NCBI RefSeq assembly: GCF_000283155.1
Contig: NW_004454193.1
Coordinates: 11,499,561-11,563,560, forward strand
Direction of reading: 5' to 3'
Source: Ceratotherium simum simum
Lineage: Eukaryota; Chordata; Mammalia; Perissodactyla; Rhinocerotidae
DNA: 64,000 bases
Shown here piece by piece: positions 44,486 to 56,560 of this stretch. The translations under genes were made by a program, and so were the position numbers. The stretch's first letter is position 1; every line of letters begins with the position of its first letter. Under the pieces are notes generated by a model. The model did not search any database. It had not been told where the DNA came from and worked only from the letters and a program-made list of their open reading frames with translations.

Positions 44486-44520
44486 ACATGTACACACACA
44501 GACACGCACACACAGACCCC
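44486..44520. repeat. (CA)n-rich microsatellite
   Basis: Interrupted CA units with CAGACA variants. Confidence 0.75.
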
Positions 44521-44895
44521 ATCATGGTTTTGCCTTCTTAGTTGATCGGAATTTGCCCCCATTTTTCTATATGAACAAAATAGCCATATTTTGTCCACAA
44601 GTGTGAATGATGTCAAGGAGGACCATGGCCTTGGCGTAGCCATCTAGTAAAGAGTTATTTTCTAAATTGATTGATTCAGGAAAATCTCTAAATGATCAAA
44701 TCTGTTACCCTTCAAGTCTTTTATTTTCACATTTACTTTTTGCTCTCCCAGTGTATATTTACTACTTTACTTTGTTGTGTAGACCTTGGCCTTCTGTAAA
44801 GGTCCTTGTAATAGGTAGAGAAACAGTATTGGCATTATATATGTGTGTGTGTGTGTGTATGTATGTACACATATATACGTATGTGTATATAAATC
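44521..44895. other. Unique DNA ending in a (GT)n/(TA) microsatellite
   Basis: Pure GT runs at about 44843-44858, flanked by GTATGTATGT and TATATACG stretches to 44895. The frames over it are low-complexity. Confidence 0.6.
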
Positions 44896-45129
44896 CGTAT
44901 ATATAAAATCCATCCACCTACCTTCAAAGGAAGTGGTTAGAAGCAGAGTCAGCTCCCTCCTTCTGCTAACATTAATTTCATACCTATTCTGTTATGACCA
45001 TTTGTATCCACTATTTAATCTTCACAACAACAGTGGAAATATTGGTTAGAATTGTGGTCTTGCTGTATCATCTCTTGATTTTCTTGCTTAATTTGACCAA
45101 TCTGGCTTGTAAATGGGACTCTCTTTCTT

Positions 45130-45480
45130 CCTTATAACAATCTTTGTAGCACATGGCATCAGTCAGATTTTATAGGGAAGACAACTGAGATGCAGAGAGG
45201 TAGTAACTCACCTAATGTTATACAGCTGGGAAAGGACATTAACTAGTATTTATACCACTCAGATCCTACTTATTCTCATTCTTTGCACTTCATTTATGCA
45301 TTCAAGAAATATTTATTGGGCTCTTAAGATATGCCATACATTTTTCTAGATTGTGAGGATATAGTAGTGAACAAAAACACAGAAATACATTTTTCATAGA
45401 GTTTATATTCTGATGAGGAGAGGTAAGCAATTAGAATAAGAAAAAAATATAATATGCCATATGGTTATAGGTGTTATGGA
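45130..45480 (-). repeat. MIR/L2-type relics, antisense
   Basis: GACAACTGAGATGCAGAGAG, CACCTAATGTTATACAGCTG (old SINE/LINE motif), then CATTCAAGAAATATTTATTG, GGGCTCTTAAGATATGCCAT and GATATAGTAGTGAACAAAAA (antisense L2 3' end). Confidence 0.6.
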
Positions 45481-45750
45481 TAAATAGAACACGGAGGGAG
45501 AATAGAAACCACCATGGTCACATTAAGAAAAAAGTATATGACTAAATACTTGAAGAAGATGAGGCAACAAAAAGACCCAAAGATTATCTGGCACCCAGAG
45601 CACTGAACACATACTTTGTATTTTGACCATCAAATTGTGGATCTCAAAACTTACTGGGCAAGTTTGGATCAGTCACATCTCTTCTCATTTGTCAGTTTTT
45701 CATCTAGCAAATCGAAACGTGTCCCCAATTGCCTCCAATATTCATTCACC
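45481..45750. other. Short unique interval
   Basis: No gene or clear family. Some resemblance to continuing L2. Confidence 0.35.
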
Positions 45751-45975
45751 TCATGACTCCTCTTTTTTTTTTTTTTTTTTGGTGAGGAAGATTGGCCCTG
45801 AGCTAACATCTGTGCCAATCTTCCTCTATTTTGTATTGGGACGCCACCACAGCATGGCTTGATGAGCGGTGTGTAGGGCTGTGCCTGGGATCTGAACCTG
45901 CAAACCCCAGGCTGCCAAAGCAGAGAGTGCAAACTTAACCATTATGCTACTGGGCCGGCTCATCATGACTCATCT
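45751..45975 (-). mobile_element. ERE SINE, antisense, 13-bp TSD
   Basis: T-rich tail (45763-45780), GAGGAAGATTGGCCCTGAGC, GACGCCACCACAGCATGGCT, AACTTAACCATTATGCTACT and inverted head GGGCCGGCTC. Flanks TCATGACTCCTCT (45751-45763) and TCATGACTCATCT (45963-45975) match at 12 of 13. Confidence 0.94.
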
Positions 45976-46140
45976 TCACCTCTGTCCTCTAGCCTGGATG
46001 ATTCTCTCTCTCTCCTCTCAGATCTCTTTCTTAGTTTACTTTCTTTCTAATATCTATCCACTTTTGCTAATTTCCCTGAAACAGAAGTTCTTTCTACCCA
46101 TGCACAAACATGTACCTATAACCACGTGACTTATGTGAGT
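45976..46140 (+). repeat. Possible L2-like piece, sense
   Basis: Pyrimidine-rich TCTGTCCTCTAGCCTGGATG and TTCCCTGAAACAGAAGTTCT give an L2-like impression only. Confidence 0.3.
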
Positions 46141-48560
46141 CACACATTCAAATTGTGGTGAAAACCTGGCAAAAATAAAGAGGGCGAACATTTCTAAAAT
46201 TGTTTTATTAAAAGGCTGATGCCTGATTACTTTTCAAACTTTCTCACTGGCCTTATTTCTTTTAGATGCTGAAAATATGCTAATTTCCATGGCAGATATA
46301 CTGTGCATGTTTGCAAAAAAAGTAGCAGTCTGCTCAGCTGAGATGGGAGGAAATATTTTGATAGATACCAGCTTTCTCAACCTAATTACACAGACATAAC
46401 TAATTTTACCCACCAGCCATGCATAAGTTCATTGCTATTTCTAACTTTCCTAAACTTAATCTGAAAGTATTTTTGACATACATCCCTTCCCCAATCATGC
46501 ATTAATATTTTCTCTATTAAAAATAATAAGTACGAAAGTTTTTTCAGCTAGTTGTTTTAACATTCTACAGACCATTTTTCTAGCTACCAATGTGGAATAC
46601 CTACTATGTGCTAAGAACTATCATAGGCATTTCGTGTACCTTATTTCATGTCATTTTTTTTTACAAACCTTAAGAGTATATATAAACTCTATCAAATTCA
46701 GAGGTGAAGAAACTGAAATGCACTGTGTTAAAGCATTTACCTGAACTTCTCAAGACTGCTTAATTTACATCTAGTCATCTTGGGATTTGCAGAAAAACAA
46801 ATAGATTTGACCTACAAAAAGACTAGCCAACCAATTTAGTTGATCCATTCTTTTAAGAAATGACTGTTTATGGAATTACATTAATTAAGCATTCAATTTT
46901 GTTTTGTGATTGAATTTGGGAAATGAGAGTAACAAAGAAACTCAGGGAAAGATGGGAAGATGGAAATGGGAAAAACTTAGAGATACATAGAATTTTAGAA
47001 TCATAATGATTCTAACTACATCTGGTAACGTCTATCGGTAGGAAATATTTGTAAACTGGGCAATACACAGGATTGGGTCAGTGTTATTTTTGTATATCCA
47101 CCTCTCAAACATTTCCTACATTGTGTTCTGAAAATAAGTTATTAAATGAGAGGCTAATAACTGTTCTACAAAATAATACTATTACTAATAATAAAATAAG
47201 AAAGTGTTGTGGGCTCAAACAGGTTTGAGAAATGCTGTATCTTACATTCCTGACTCCCATTTGTTGATTCATGATACATATTAACTGACTTTAGTAAGTC
47301 TTGCAAACGAAGAAGGCTGTTTTATGAGATTTCTTATTCCTCACAAGATTTTCCAAATATTTTTGAGTATGGAACACAATTCCCCTTACGAAACAAGTAA
47401 ACACCTAACGTCTTATAAAATATAAGCATTTGATAGAACGACATGGTTTGAGAATTGTGTAAGGCCAAATTCTTTAGCTTCACCTAGAGGCCCCTTACAG
47501 TTTGGCTTTCTATACACTTACTGTTCTTCAGTAGATTGTTATTTCATAAAATAGTTTAAAAAGTATTTTGATTGTGTTTAATAAAGCTGGTTCATTTACG
47601 TAAGCCCAATAATTACCTCTCAGGGAAGAAAATAAAGTCCTATGACTTTCATAATTTGTTTACTTTAATGTTTGTGTAGAAAAGACAAGTTTTTAAACAA
47701 TGATGTTTCCCCAGTCAAGAGTGAGCATAATGAAATTGATTTTAATGATTAAATTTTAACTATATACCATTTCAATGTTTTGTGTAATTACCAGTAAATT
47801 GTCATAGCATCTAAAATTATATATTTTATTACTTAAAATGACTAAGTCTTACGGGAAAATATCATTCACTATTGTGTCTACTGTATTTTTGAGCAGTTTG
47901 AGCTAAAATAAATCAAATTAAATCCTTTAGTGCTTAACTAGCCTTCAGAAAATAATTTCTGTCTATTTCACCAGGTCTGCACTGTTCTTTTAATGATGAA
48001 ATATGGCAGCATGCTTCTAAAACTCTAAGAGTACCATTTTCAAGGTTTTTCACAGTGGGTTGCAACATCAGATATCTATTTCTAGAACTCTACTTCAGCT
48101 GGCCTCCCACACACTAGGTTGTGGAGATTATTAAAAATTTAAGCAATGGAAAAAAATTTATATTTAAAATCAACAAAATATTTTAGGAATCTTTCTCTCA
48201 AAAAAAAAAGCTGCCTTTAAAAATTAAAATATAACGGGTTCTCAGGTTGGGATGGATTCTTTGGCTGTCTAATCCTTGCTGTGTACAAATCTTCTCATAT
48301 GCATTTGACCCACATTTCCTTGAATATCCTCAGTATCTGAACTGAGTCTCTAGAAGCTGCCTTCTCTTTGCTGGACAGCTCAACTAGGACATGTTTCCTT
48401 GGTTTGAGCAGAAATATCTCCATTTAGAACCTTTCACACTGATTTTAGTTCTCCAAAACTTCTCAAAGCATACTGTAGTCTTACATATTCCATAGAAAAT
48501 ATATGTTTCTGAAAAACTACATGTTTCCCTGAATTGAAGGGTAGCACACAATTCTTATGT
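46141..48560. other. Long repeat-poor AT-rich interval
   Basis: About 2.4 kb with little interspersed repeat. 46590-46750 (ACCTACTATGTGCTAAGAAC, GGTGAAGAAACTGAAATGCA) is an old L2/MIR relic. No frame above 60 codons, so no exon is supported. The scarcity of repeats could mean constraint. Confidence 0.4.
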
Positions 48561-48589
48561 TTGCGTGAAGAACAGGCATCGCTGGTTCA

Positions 48590-48880
48590 CACATCTGTGC
48601 TTTTCCCCCTGCTGTTTGCCGAGACTGAAACATCTTCTTTATGTTTTACCACTCCCGCTCCGTGAACTCATTTCAAATTCGTACTCATCCTTCAAGAATT
48701 TGCTGAAATGTTCCACTTCTCTGCCATTTTCCTTAATCTACTCATGAAAGTTTTCTTTTTATCACTCCTTTCCTGGAACACAGACAACTATCTTATTTGC
48801 CATTGAATACCTCAATGGGTTTTGTGACAAAACGGATATCCCTTAATTGTCTGTTTGGGTGCGTAAAACTTAAAATTTCC
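48590..48880 (+). repeat. L2 fragment, sense
   Basis: TCCCCCTGCTGTTTGCCGAG, CTCATCCTTCAAGAATTTGC, TTCCACTTCTCTGCCATTTT and TCACTCCTTTCCTGGAACAC follow the sense L2 3' region. Confidence 0.5.
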
Positions 48881-49520
48881 AAATATCAACAAGGAAGTTG
48901 AAGTTAAAACATGACAGGTACACTTTTGTGCTTAAACCATCTCATGCTACCACATTCACCACCCTCAGCTTGTAGTCCTTGCAAGTTATGGTTCAATCTA
49001 GGAAAGCGACAGTAACAAAAACAACTTCACTGATTTAGCAATATTTAAGCTTAGATACAACAACTTGCTGTGACTTCAAACGGAGGGAAGATTTTTTTTT
49101 TTTAATTCTGAGATGGAAATCTTGAGAAAAGTATCATTGTGTCAACTTGTGTCAACGAGTCACATGTTAGACAATATTACTGCCTTGCTATGTAATGGCC
49201 AAAGCTCTGCATTGGTTGACTTATATGAAATCATGTATTTAAAGCATGTAGCAGAGTTCCTGACACTTAATAAAGGTACATAAATGTAGCAATTCTTTAA
49301 GAACTTTTTTTTTTTAAATAGGAGAATGTTAAAGGGGAAATCTACCGTCTGTGCCTCATAAAGGGGCTTAGTCCCCATTTGGGAGGAAAGAGAAAACTGA
49401 CTGCCTGTTAAATTCTTGAGACTTCTCCATTATAGTAACACGATATACCTTCCTTTCCAAATCACACAACATTCAAAGGGAGCAGAAGACCCCTTTTTAC
49501 AGGTCAATTCAGGCCACCCC
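48881..49520. other. Unique DNA, nothing recognised
   Basis: T10-12 runs at about 49092 and 49305; no gene seen. Confidence 0.4.
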
Positions 49521-49524
49521 AGTA

Positions 49525-49625
49525 CTTTGTCTTCTTCAAGGCTGTATCACCAGTTCTCAGCATCATGTCTCACATTCCAGTATTTGCTACACAAGGTGAA
49601 TAAATGAATGAATGGATGAACTCTT
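49525..49625 (+). repeat. L2 3' end with (GAAT) tail
   Basis: TCACCAGTTCTCAGCATCAT, CCAGTATTTGCTACACAAGG and TGAATAAATGAATGAATGGA give a typical L2 terminus with GAAT repeats. Confidence 0.65.
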
Positions 49626-49714
49626 GCCTCAGCCGTATAATGATATGCATTTAATTAATTTTTAATGAAAGTCCTTTTTTTAGGACAGATCATCAAATCC
49701 ATAGGTACTTCAGA

Positions 49715-49770
49715 TACCAAAAAAAAAAAAAAGAAAGGAAAAGGAAAAAGGAAAGAAGAAAAGAAAAAGA
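49715..49770. repeat. Poly-purine A/G-rich tract
   Basis: A14 followed by AAAGG/AAAAG-type units, pure purine for over 50 bases. Confidence 0.8.
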
Positions 49771-49814
49771 ATACTTTAATATATTTATTGGTGTTATAAT
49801 AAAGTTAAAAATAT

Positions 49815-50645
49815 TAATATTTTCCAAGGCCCTCCATGTACGGTCTCACATCCTCCTCACTCTCCAGCTTTCATTTCACATCGGTTTCCACTTTTCTTTG
49901 TTTTGTTTCCTCTTGTGAGGAAGATCAGCCCTGAGCTAACATCTGTGCTAATCCTCCTCTTTTTGCTGAGGAAGACCAGCTCTGAGCTAACATCTATTGC
50001 CAGTCCTCCTCCTTTTTTTTCCCCCAAAGCCCCAGTAGATAGTTGTATGTCATAGTTGCACATCCTTCTAGTTGCTGTATGTGGCACCGGCCCCAGCATG
50101 GCCGGAGAAGCGGTGCGTGGGTGCGCACCCAGGATCCCAACCGGGGCCGCCAGTAGTGGAGCGCACGCACTTAACTGCTAAGCCACGGGGCCGGCACCCA
50201 CTTTTCTTACATTGTTCTTCTCTCAGATTTTTAAATACCTTCAACCCAAGACTGTTACTCAGACCTCTCGCTTCTGCTTGGAATTACTTCTCTCTTATCT
50301 CTATTATCCTTTTCTCTCTTGCCTAGCTAATTCCTATGTATTCATTACTCATGTCTGCTCAAACGTCAATTCTCTGGGGAAATTTTTCTAGCCTCTTTAT
50401 TCTTGGTCGGATTTCATTGGTATAAACTCTTCTTAAAATGCATTATTTTCCCTTCAAAACACTTATCTCAATTTGTAATTATTTGTGTAATCATTTGAAA
50501 TCTTTTTTGTGTAGTAATTTGTGTAATAATTTTAAAGTTTATTTTCGATCTAGATTCCAAATTCCATAAGAATAAAGTTTATGTCTCTACCCCGACTATT
50601 GTAAATCCATTGCCTAGTATGATATGTAGTTGATAAGAAAAAAGA
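49815..50645 (+). repeat. L2 LINE fragment, sense, split by an ERE
   Basis: After the ERE: ATGTCTGCTCAAACGTCAAT, TTCTAGCCTCTTTATTCTTG, AAACACTTATCTCAATTTGT, AGATTCCAAATTCCATAAGA and TTGCCTAGTATGATATGTAG. This is the L2 3' portion in order. The left part (TCACATCCTCCTCACTCTCC) precedes the SINE. Confidence 0.65.
49888..50208 (-). mobile_element. ERE SINE, antisense, in L2; 11-bp TSD
   Basis: Contains two GAGCTAACATCT modules and the CCCCAGTAGATAGTTGTATG extension shared with the copies at 17.4 and 59.3 kb, ending GGGGCCGGC. CCACTTTTCTT at 49888-49898 and 50198-50208 is an exact 11-bp TSD. Confidence 0.95.
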
Positions 50646-51535
50646 CTTAGTAACCAAGTATTAACGAAAAAAGTGAAAAACAAAACAAAAACCTCCCAGC
50701 TACCGGGTGGCTGCCTATAAGACATATAGGAAACCTCTAGGTGGTTTTAAAAACCTCTGTGTTCCATGCTGGCAGTTCCCTCTAGAGGAACTGCACCCCC
50801 ATAAGCAATGCTTAATTAAAAAAAATTATTTAAATATATTAGTAATGAAAAAATTTTTCATTACTTAGTAATTTGTTGAAGAAAGATTTGAGATAGGCAT
50901 TGAATTCAAATTTTGAGAATCATGTTTCATTACTAATTTTCTCAGTTTTCATTTATTTGCCTGCTTAGCCCATTTTGGCAGATGACATAATAGCCATAGC
51001 ATTTATCATTCTGAGGTAATCATAGATTCTCTCTTAAAAAAATAAAAGGTCCACTTTTTGCAAAGGCAGTACAGTGTTCTTATGTAGCTTTCATCCAATA
51101 TCCCCTAAAGTCATCATTTCACAAATTTTAGTAAATGTCCTCTCAAAGACCAAAGCCATTTTAAAACAGAAAACTTGCAGTTGGCCTGATAGGGAGGTGC
51201 ATGGAGAATAATTATTACTGAAGATTATCATCAGGTCCCCAACTTTTTCCAGTCTTAATCCAATATGGGGTTCACAGAGAAAAGCCACCACTGTGAAGGC
51301 AGGCAACAAGAACCACTCTGAATATACCTCTGGTTGTGTGCTGTGGAAACACTGCAGAAATGGGGCATCGTGACAAGGCTGTTTACAAGATTTTATACAT
51401 GCAAAACCACTCATCCTCAGAGAAACAAAAATGCCTTATTGACTCTGGCTGCCTTATGTGCATGTAAAAACGTAATTACCAAATCCTGGGATTTTAAAGT
51501 TAATACATGAAGAAAGGACTGACTTACTCCTAAAA
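50646..51535. other. Unique DNA with a strong palindrome
   Basis: AGTAATGAAAAA (50841-50852) and TTTTTCATTACT (50854-50865) form perfect 12-bp arms around one base. No transposon body or gene recognised. The minus frame at 51091-51414 has no family resemblance. Confidence 0.5.
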
Positions 51536-51575
51536 CACACCCACACACGCACACACACAAACACCCACACACAGT
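51536..51575. repeat. (CA)n microsatellite, interrupted
   Basis: CACACCC and CACACGCACACAC units. Confidence 0.8.
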
Positions 51576-51808
51576 AAGTTTAGAGCTACACTTTCCAATA
51601 TGGTAGTCCCTGTCTTTGCTTCTCTTTTGTGGGAATTCTGCTGAATCTTAGCCCGTGTTCAGGGAAGCAGATCAAGGTGAATGTATTTATATCACGTGAT
51701 TTCCACCCTTCTCTGTACAGTTGGCTGGCTAATACTAAGAACCAGTTTGCAGTGGGCAGTGGATCTCTGATATATCTTTTGGACACCAGAATTCTTTTTG
51801 GACTGTCA

Positions 51809-51902
51809 AAACAGGAGAAGCCAGGAGAAAGTAACAGTGAAAGAAAGAGCAAGAGAAGGGAGAAAAGAGAGGTGAGCAAGAGTGAGAGAAGAGGAGAGAG
51901 CA
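51809..51902. repeat. Purine-rich (GA-type) tract
   Basis: About 90 bases, over 85 percent purine by eye, with repeated AGAGAAG and GGAGAAA words. Causes Arg/Glu/Lys-rich translation on plus and Leu/Ser-rich on minus (51586-51916), so both frames are composition artefacts. Confidence 0.6.
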
Positions 51903-53519
51903 TGCAGTTCATTTGAGATACTCAGGCTAGCTTTAGCAATCAGTTCTCAACTCCAGTGTGCAGAATTTTAACCACTCTTAAATGTGCATGTCTGAGAGAA
52001 CACATCAACTACCTCCATCACTTCAGCTACAAGGAACAAAAACCACTCAGACTACTCCCAGGAAACATCTTTGACTAAAACACTTCAATACAGACTATTC
52101 ACTTACATGATCCAAATAATATATGTTTAAAGTATGCTGACTTAATACAACCCTTTTAAAATGCAAACTGTACAGTGAAAATCTAGAAGAAAGAGTGTTT
52201 CCATATAAATAAAATTGTGCAAAAAAAAAAAAATCGGTCTTTATTTTACTCTTGCCCCTAAATTGGCTCACTGAACATACTCATTGGTTTTTATCTTTAG
52301 TGATATTTGACTCTAAACAAATGAACAGTGACTCTCTGAATAGCTCTCTGAATCAGACTCTCCCATATTATATTATACTTGCATGGTAAATAGTTTAATC
52401 AGTAGTCATACATGTAATTATGGTAATATGGCAAATACTCAGATTTGGGGGGTTTCTATGAAACATCATCTACGACAAATCACATTGCATTTTTCTTTTC
52501 ATTAAGGGTTATAGAATGTGTAAGAGGGGAACTGCAGGGGAGTAAAGCTGATTTTTTTTCTATGAATCTTTTAATCTTCTTTGAAAGTATCTAGCAAGCC
52601 ACCATACAGTATCCTTTTTTTCTCCCGTCAATATACTAACATAGATCTGTACAAGTGTTAGAAGTAATATCTGACAGTTCAAACAGGTCAGTGAACATAT
52701 TTATTCTTCCCAAATAAATGATTGTAAAGATTTGTCAACCCCAAAAGGGAAGGTGCACATGAGATGTGGGTAGGGTCACCAGAAAGGTGAAATGCACAAA
52801 TGACTCAAATAGATCAAAAGATCCTGCTTGCTTCAAAATGGCATTCCCCTCAGTATGCTTAGAGTAGAATGAAGAGTCATTCAAACGTAATTGATGGAGC
52901 CAAGTGAGAGAGAATTTTACAAAGAGATCTGGATACACATCAGGCTCAGCTCCAAAGAGAGGTGAAGAATGGAAGGTAGTAGGGAGAGAAGTTGAGGGCA
53001 TTTGGGCTTAATTAGTGAGATAAAGTGTGACCAGATCATCTAACCTCTTGACCTTTGAAAAGAAAGGGTGAGCTTGGAAATTTTATACATCTTGACCTTG
53101 AAGAATTAAATGCTTTTTAAAAAATCTCTTTAGGTTATAGTTCTCACAGAGTAGTGAATAACATTCTATGATTTGGGGCCACTTTCAACACAAGAGGGGT
53201 TTATCATGGTTATGTTGTCATTGTGCTGAACTATATCTTCTGAGATGTCTTTCATAGAAGGAAAGTATTGGAAGATAATTTAAAAACAATAAATCTTGCC
53301 TAAGGGTCCCAACGTCTTTCTTTTTCTCATTGGCAGGGAAAAACTAAAGAGTTATATGATAAACTGGGCATTTTTAGAATTTCATAACTTGGTAGACTAA
53401 AAATACTAGCAAAAACTGATTGCATGTTAAATGCTAAATTATCAGCGACCTTATTTTGAGACACTTTGGTTACTATATCTCTCAGGACCCTGTACAGCAC
53501 TGTAATAGGTATGGCTGTT

Positions 53520-53520
<1 letters not shown>
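51903..53520. other. Unique DNA, nothing recognised
   Basis: A13 run at about 52221. No gene or clear repeat; the minus frame at 52735-53001 has no domain character. Confidence 0.4.

Positions 53521-53522
<2 letters not shown>

Positions 53523-53560
<38 letters not shown>
53523..53560. repeat. (GA)19 microsatellite
   Basis: Perfect GA dinucleotide array of 38 bases. It yields the Ser-Leu run in the minus frame at 53327-53563. Confidence 0.95.
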
Positions 53561-53562
<2 letters not shown>

Positions 53563-54200
53563 ATGAGAGGGAGGGAAGAGGGGGTTAGTTAGTTCAGGTA
53601 AAGTGGTGAAAATTTAATTATCTGAGGACAGAATGAACAAGATGGGCCCATTCTCATTTAACTCAGGCCACATTAAAGTTAAGCTTAGGGACTTAGAGGA
53701 ATAGATGTAAAACACTCTAAGTGCCATGGCAAGTGGCTAACTCTAATGATTCTACATTTAACTGATCTCACACATACATAACCTCTTTCAATTAGTTCCA
53801 CCATATACAATATAAATCACTTGGTGGGATGAGGCAAAGATGGTTTACTAGACTTACAAAACATTAATATAGTGCTTTAGTATAAACTTGTTATCATTGT
53901 TATAACAAAGCATGCCCTCTATTCAGCAATTTCCAGTGTATAATTCCCAAAGAAAGGATATACAAGTGTGGGAATGTAAATAGATGCAGGATTCATAGTG
54001 GAAATAGGCAAATACAAAATTCAAGGATCTACCTGCAAAGACATGAATCTCCAGCTTTGGCAGGAACCACTGTAGGATGAAGTCACATACCACCCTTTTT
54101 TTCTTATCAAGCATAAGGTTCCTCCCTAGTCGTGATGTAGCTAAAGAGTAGCTGATACAGGATTTGAATAGTTCTTGTGTCTGGTTCCCTTCCTATTATT
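53561..54200. other. Unique DNA, nothing recognised
   Basis: No gene or family seen. Confidence 0.4.
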
Positions 54201-54204
54201 ACTT

Positions 54205-54365
54205 TCTCAGGTTGTGTAGTGGTTACGAATGTGGGTTCTGAAATCAGAAACCTATAAGTGAATACCATTCCTGTAGCTTAATGGATATGTGGCCTTGGAC
54301 AAGCATTATTGAGACAGTTTCTCTCTAGCTCTTTTCTTTTTTTTTTTATAAAATAAGAATAATGC
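54205..54365 (+). repeat. MIR SINE, sense
   Basis: TTGTGTAGTGGTTACGAATG, TGGGTTCTGAAATCAGAAAC, GGATATGTGGCCTTGGACAA and ATAAAATAAGAATAATGC follow MIR order. Confidence 0.7.
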
Positions 54366-54800
54366 ATTGGTCCAGGTCTTCTGAGAAGCATCACCCAAGA
54401 CTGGATAAAACAGGCAAGGGTTCTGTTACAGAAAATGCCTTTGCAAGGAGAAATAGGGAAGAAGGCAGAAAAGACAGGAGACTGTAGGATGGGATACTGC
54501 CACGAAAGAACGAGTGCATTCAGATTGGGTGGAAGTGTTATAGATGGCTGTGCAGTCTAAGGAAGATTCAGCAGGGCCGTGAAGGAGTCCTCAAGCTAAA
54601 GTTGGCTGTCATAGGAGCCCTGTGTCTCCCAGGAATAGGTCCTCCTTAGTTTTCCTAATTCACTCAGTCATTGACAGGGAGCAGCCCATAGCAGGAGTGG
54701 CCCATACAAAGCCCATACAAGGGTGATGGTGAATTTCAAAGGGCAGCACCTAGAGCTTCCTGCAGATGGAAGTCTGCAAGACACGTTCTTTTGGCCACTG
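54366..54800. repeat. Unnamed ancient repeat (LTR-like)
   Basis: TCCAGGTCTTCTGAGAAGCA, CAAGGAGAAATAGGGAAGAA and TAGAGCTTCCTGCAGATGGA give the look of an old LTR-type repeat, perhaps related to the ones at 4.4 and 41.8 kb. No coding content. Confidence 0.35.
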
Positions 54801-54894
54801 CAAGGGGACAGTTCCCTTCATAGAGCACGAAATACGTGAATGCATGGAAAATCACAGTGTAAGCATTTAATACATGTCATCCATCACTACTTCT

Positions 54895-54965
54895 CTTACT
54901 ACTACTACTATACTCCCATTACTACTGTTACTACTACTACCACCACTATGATTACTGTTTACTAC
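54895..54965. repeat. (CTA)n trinucleotide-rich tract
   Basis: Repeated ACTACT with CCA and ATG interruptions. Confidence 0.7.
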
Positions 54966-55955
54966 TAACTGATCTGTCCCATCTATTAGTCATATATAAG
55001 TTTGGCACTATCACTCCTAAATAACTTTGATGTTTTTTTGAGGGTAGGAATAAACTATTCATCCCTTTTGTGAGTACATAGCACAGAGTTCTGATATATT
55101 CTTGCTGTTAGTGTCTTGAGAGGTACAGAACAGAAAAACAGGGAGGCTGCTTATATATTGATGGGGAATGGGCATGAGGAAATAAGACCTTCCTAACTGG
55201 AACAGGAATGCTTTTTGGTCAAGCTTACAATCAGTGGAGACAGGCTCAACCATGGTTGTGTCCGCAGCACACCCACAGTGGCAGTGTCCATCAGAGGAAG
55301 GGAATCAATACTCTACAAAGACATGTGGACCTTCAATAAATTGTTGGACAAATTGTCTGAGATTAATGTTTTTAAGCTTGGTTAAGGAAGAGAAATTGTT
55401 CTCTTCAATTTGTTGCCAATATCAACTTACTTTTCTATCCTTTGTTTCACTGCAAAAGGAAAAACACACTTTGCCAGATCTCTTATCTGAGAACTAAAAA
55501 TCTCTCGATATCAGTAAGAATTATTGAAATTTTAGTACATTAAATGCAAAAAGACAAATGTTAGGTCTCTGCCTAACAATTGCCTATTTCTTTCTTTAAG
55601 GGGAAAAGTGGGTGAGGTGGAGAAAGAGTGTAACAGAGCCGTGGAGACGTGCCTGCTCTGTGGACTGCTGACCTTGAGGCCAAATACAGAACCTCTGCAT
55701 TGAACTTTGGGAGCTTTCAATGACTTTAAAAATGAATTTGATTCTTATTTTTGATACCATCTCTTCACCACTGAGACTAGAACTGTCAAGTTATTACATA
55801 GTGGTCACCTTAGAAGTTCAAGTTCTGCCCCCTTCCTGAGTACTTTGATCATTTCCCAGGGAGACACACAGATTGATTCCACTTGGCTCATCTCACTCTG
55901 TCCAGGTACCACACTGTCAGTGCATTGGATCCGATGTGTCATAGAAGAGATGCAC
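54966..55955. other. Unique DNA, nothing recognised
   Basis: Possible L2 trace near 55020-55090 (GAGGGTAGGAATAAACTATT, GTACATAGCACAGAGTTC). The small frames 55059-55497 are unsupported. Confidence 0.4.
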
Positions 55956-55959
55956 AAAG

Positions 55960-56165
55960 GCTTTGGAATTTATTGAAGCTTGACTAGATACCTGTCTCCA
56001 TAAAACTATGTGTTCTGAGGTAAGTTATTTCACATCTATGTGCCTCAGTTTCTTCAACTGAAAAATCAGAAAATGGCTTACAGCTAAGAGATGATGAAGC
56101 ATATTAATGGTCTACACAGAATGCCAAATGCACAGTGGCTGCTAAATAAATAAATAGCTGCTATT
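55960..56165 (+). repeat. MIR SINE, sense
   Basis: GAGGTAAGTTATTTCACATC, TATGTGCCTCAGTTTCTTCA, ACTGAAAAATCAGAAAATGG and CACAGTGGCTGCTAAATAAA follow MIR order. Confidence 0.8.
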
Positions 56166-56339
56166 CTCATTTTCCCAGAAGATAAGCACATTATCTTTCT
56201 TTTTCAACCTTTACAACTTAACACCAACCCTGTCAATCAGCCAAAGAAATCATTGAATATAAGTTGTTCTTATTCAGCAAATCTTTCTTAGTGCTGCAGA
56301 CGACAGACATTTCTTCATCTCTGGATTTAATCATTAATG

Positions 56340-56366
56340 TCTACATTCATTCATTCATTCATTCAT
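56340..56366. repeat. (ATTC)n tetranucleotide
   Basis: Five ATTC units followed by ATAAATAAAA. Confidence 0.8.
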
Positions 56367-56367
56367 A

Positions 56368-56560
56368 AATAAAAGCAGCATAGTATTGGGCTAAGAACAC
56401 AATTTCTCTGGGTTTATGTATCAGCCCTGCCACCTAGCAGCTGTGTAACTTGGGAAAAATCACTTAACCTCTCTGCATTTTGGTTCCCTCAGCTGTAGAA
56501 GGAGTATAATAATCATATCTATCCACTGCCTGTCTAAGTGCTCAATACACTGTCACTACT
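56368..56560 (+). repeat. MIR SINE, sense
   Basis: AGCATAGTATTGGGCTAAGA, TGCCACCTAGCAGCTGTGTA, AAATCACTTAACCTCTCTGC and TCAGCTGTAGAAGGAGTATA follow MIR order closely. Confidence 0.85.

Noticed and set aside
51586..51916. Opposing frames of 95 and 108 codons
   Set aside because: Low-complexity purine tract yields Arg/Lys/Glu on one strand and Leu/Ser on the other.
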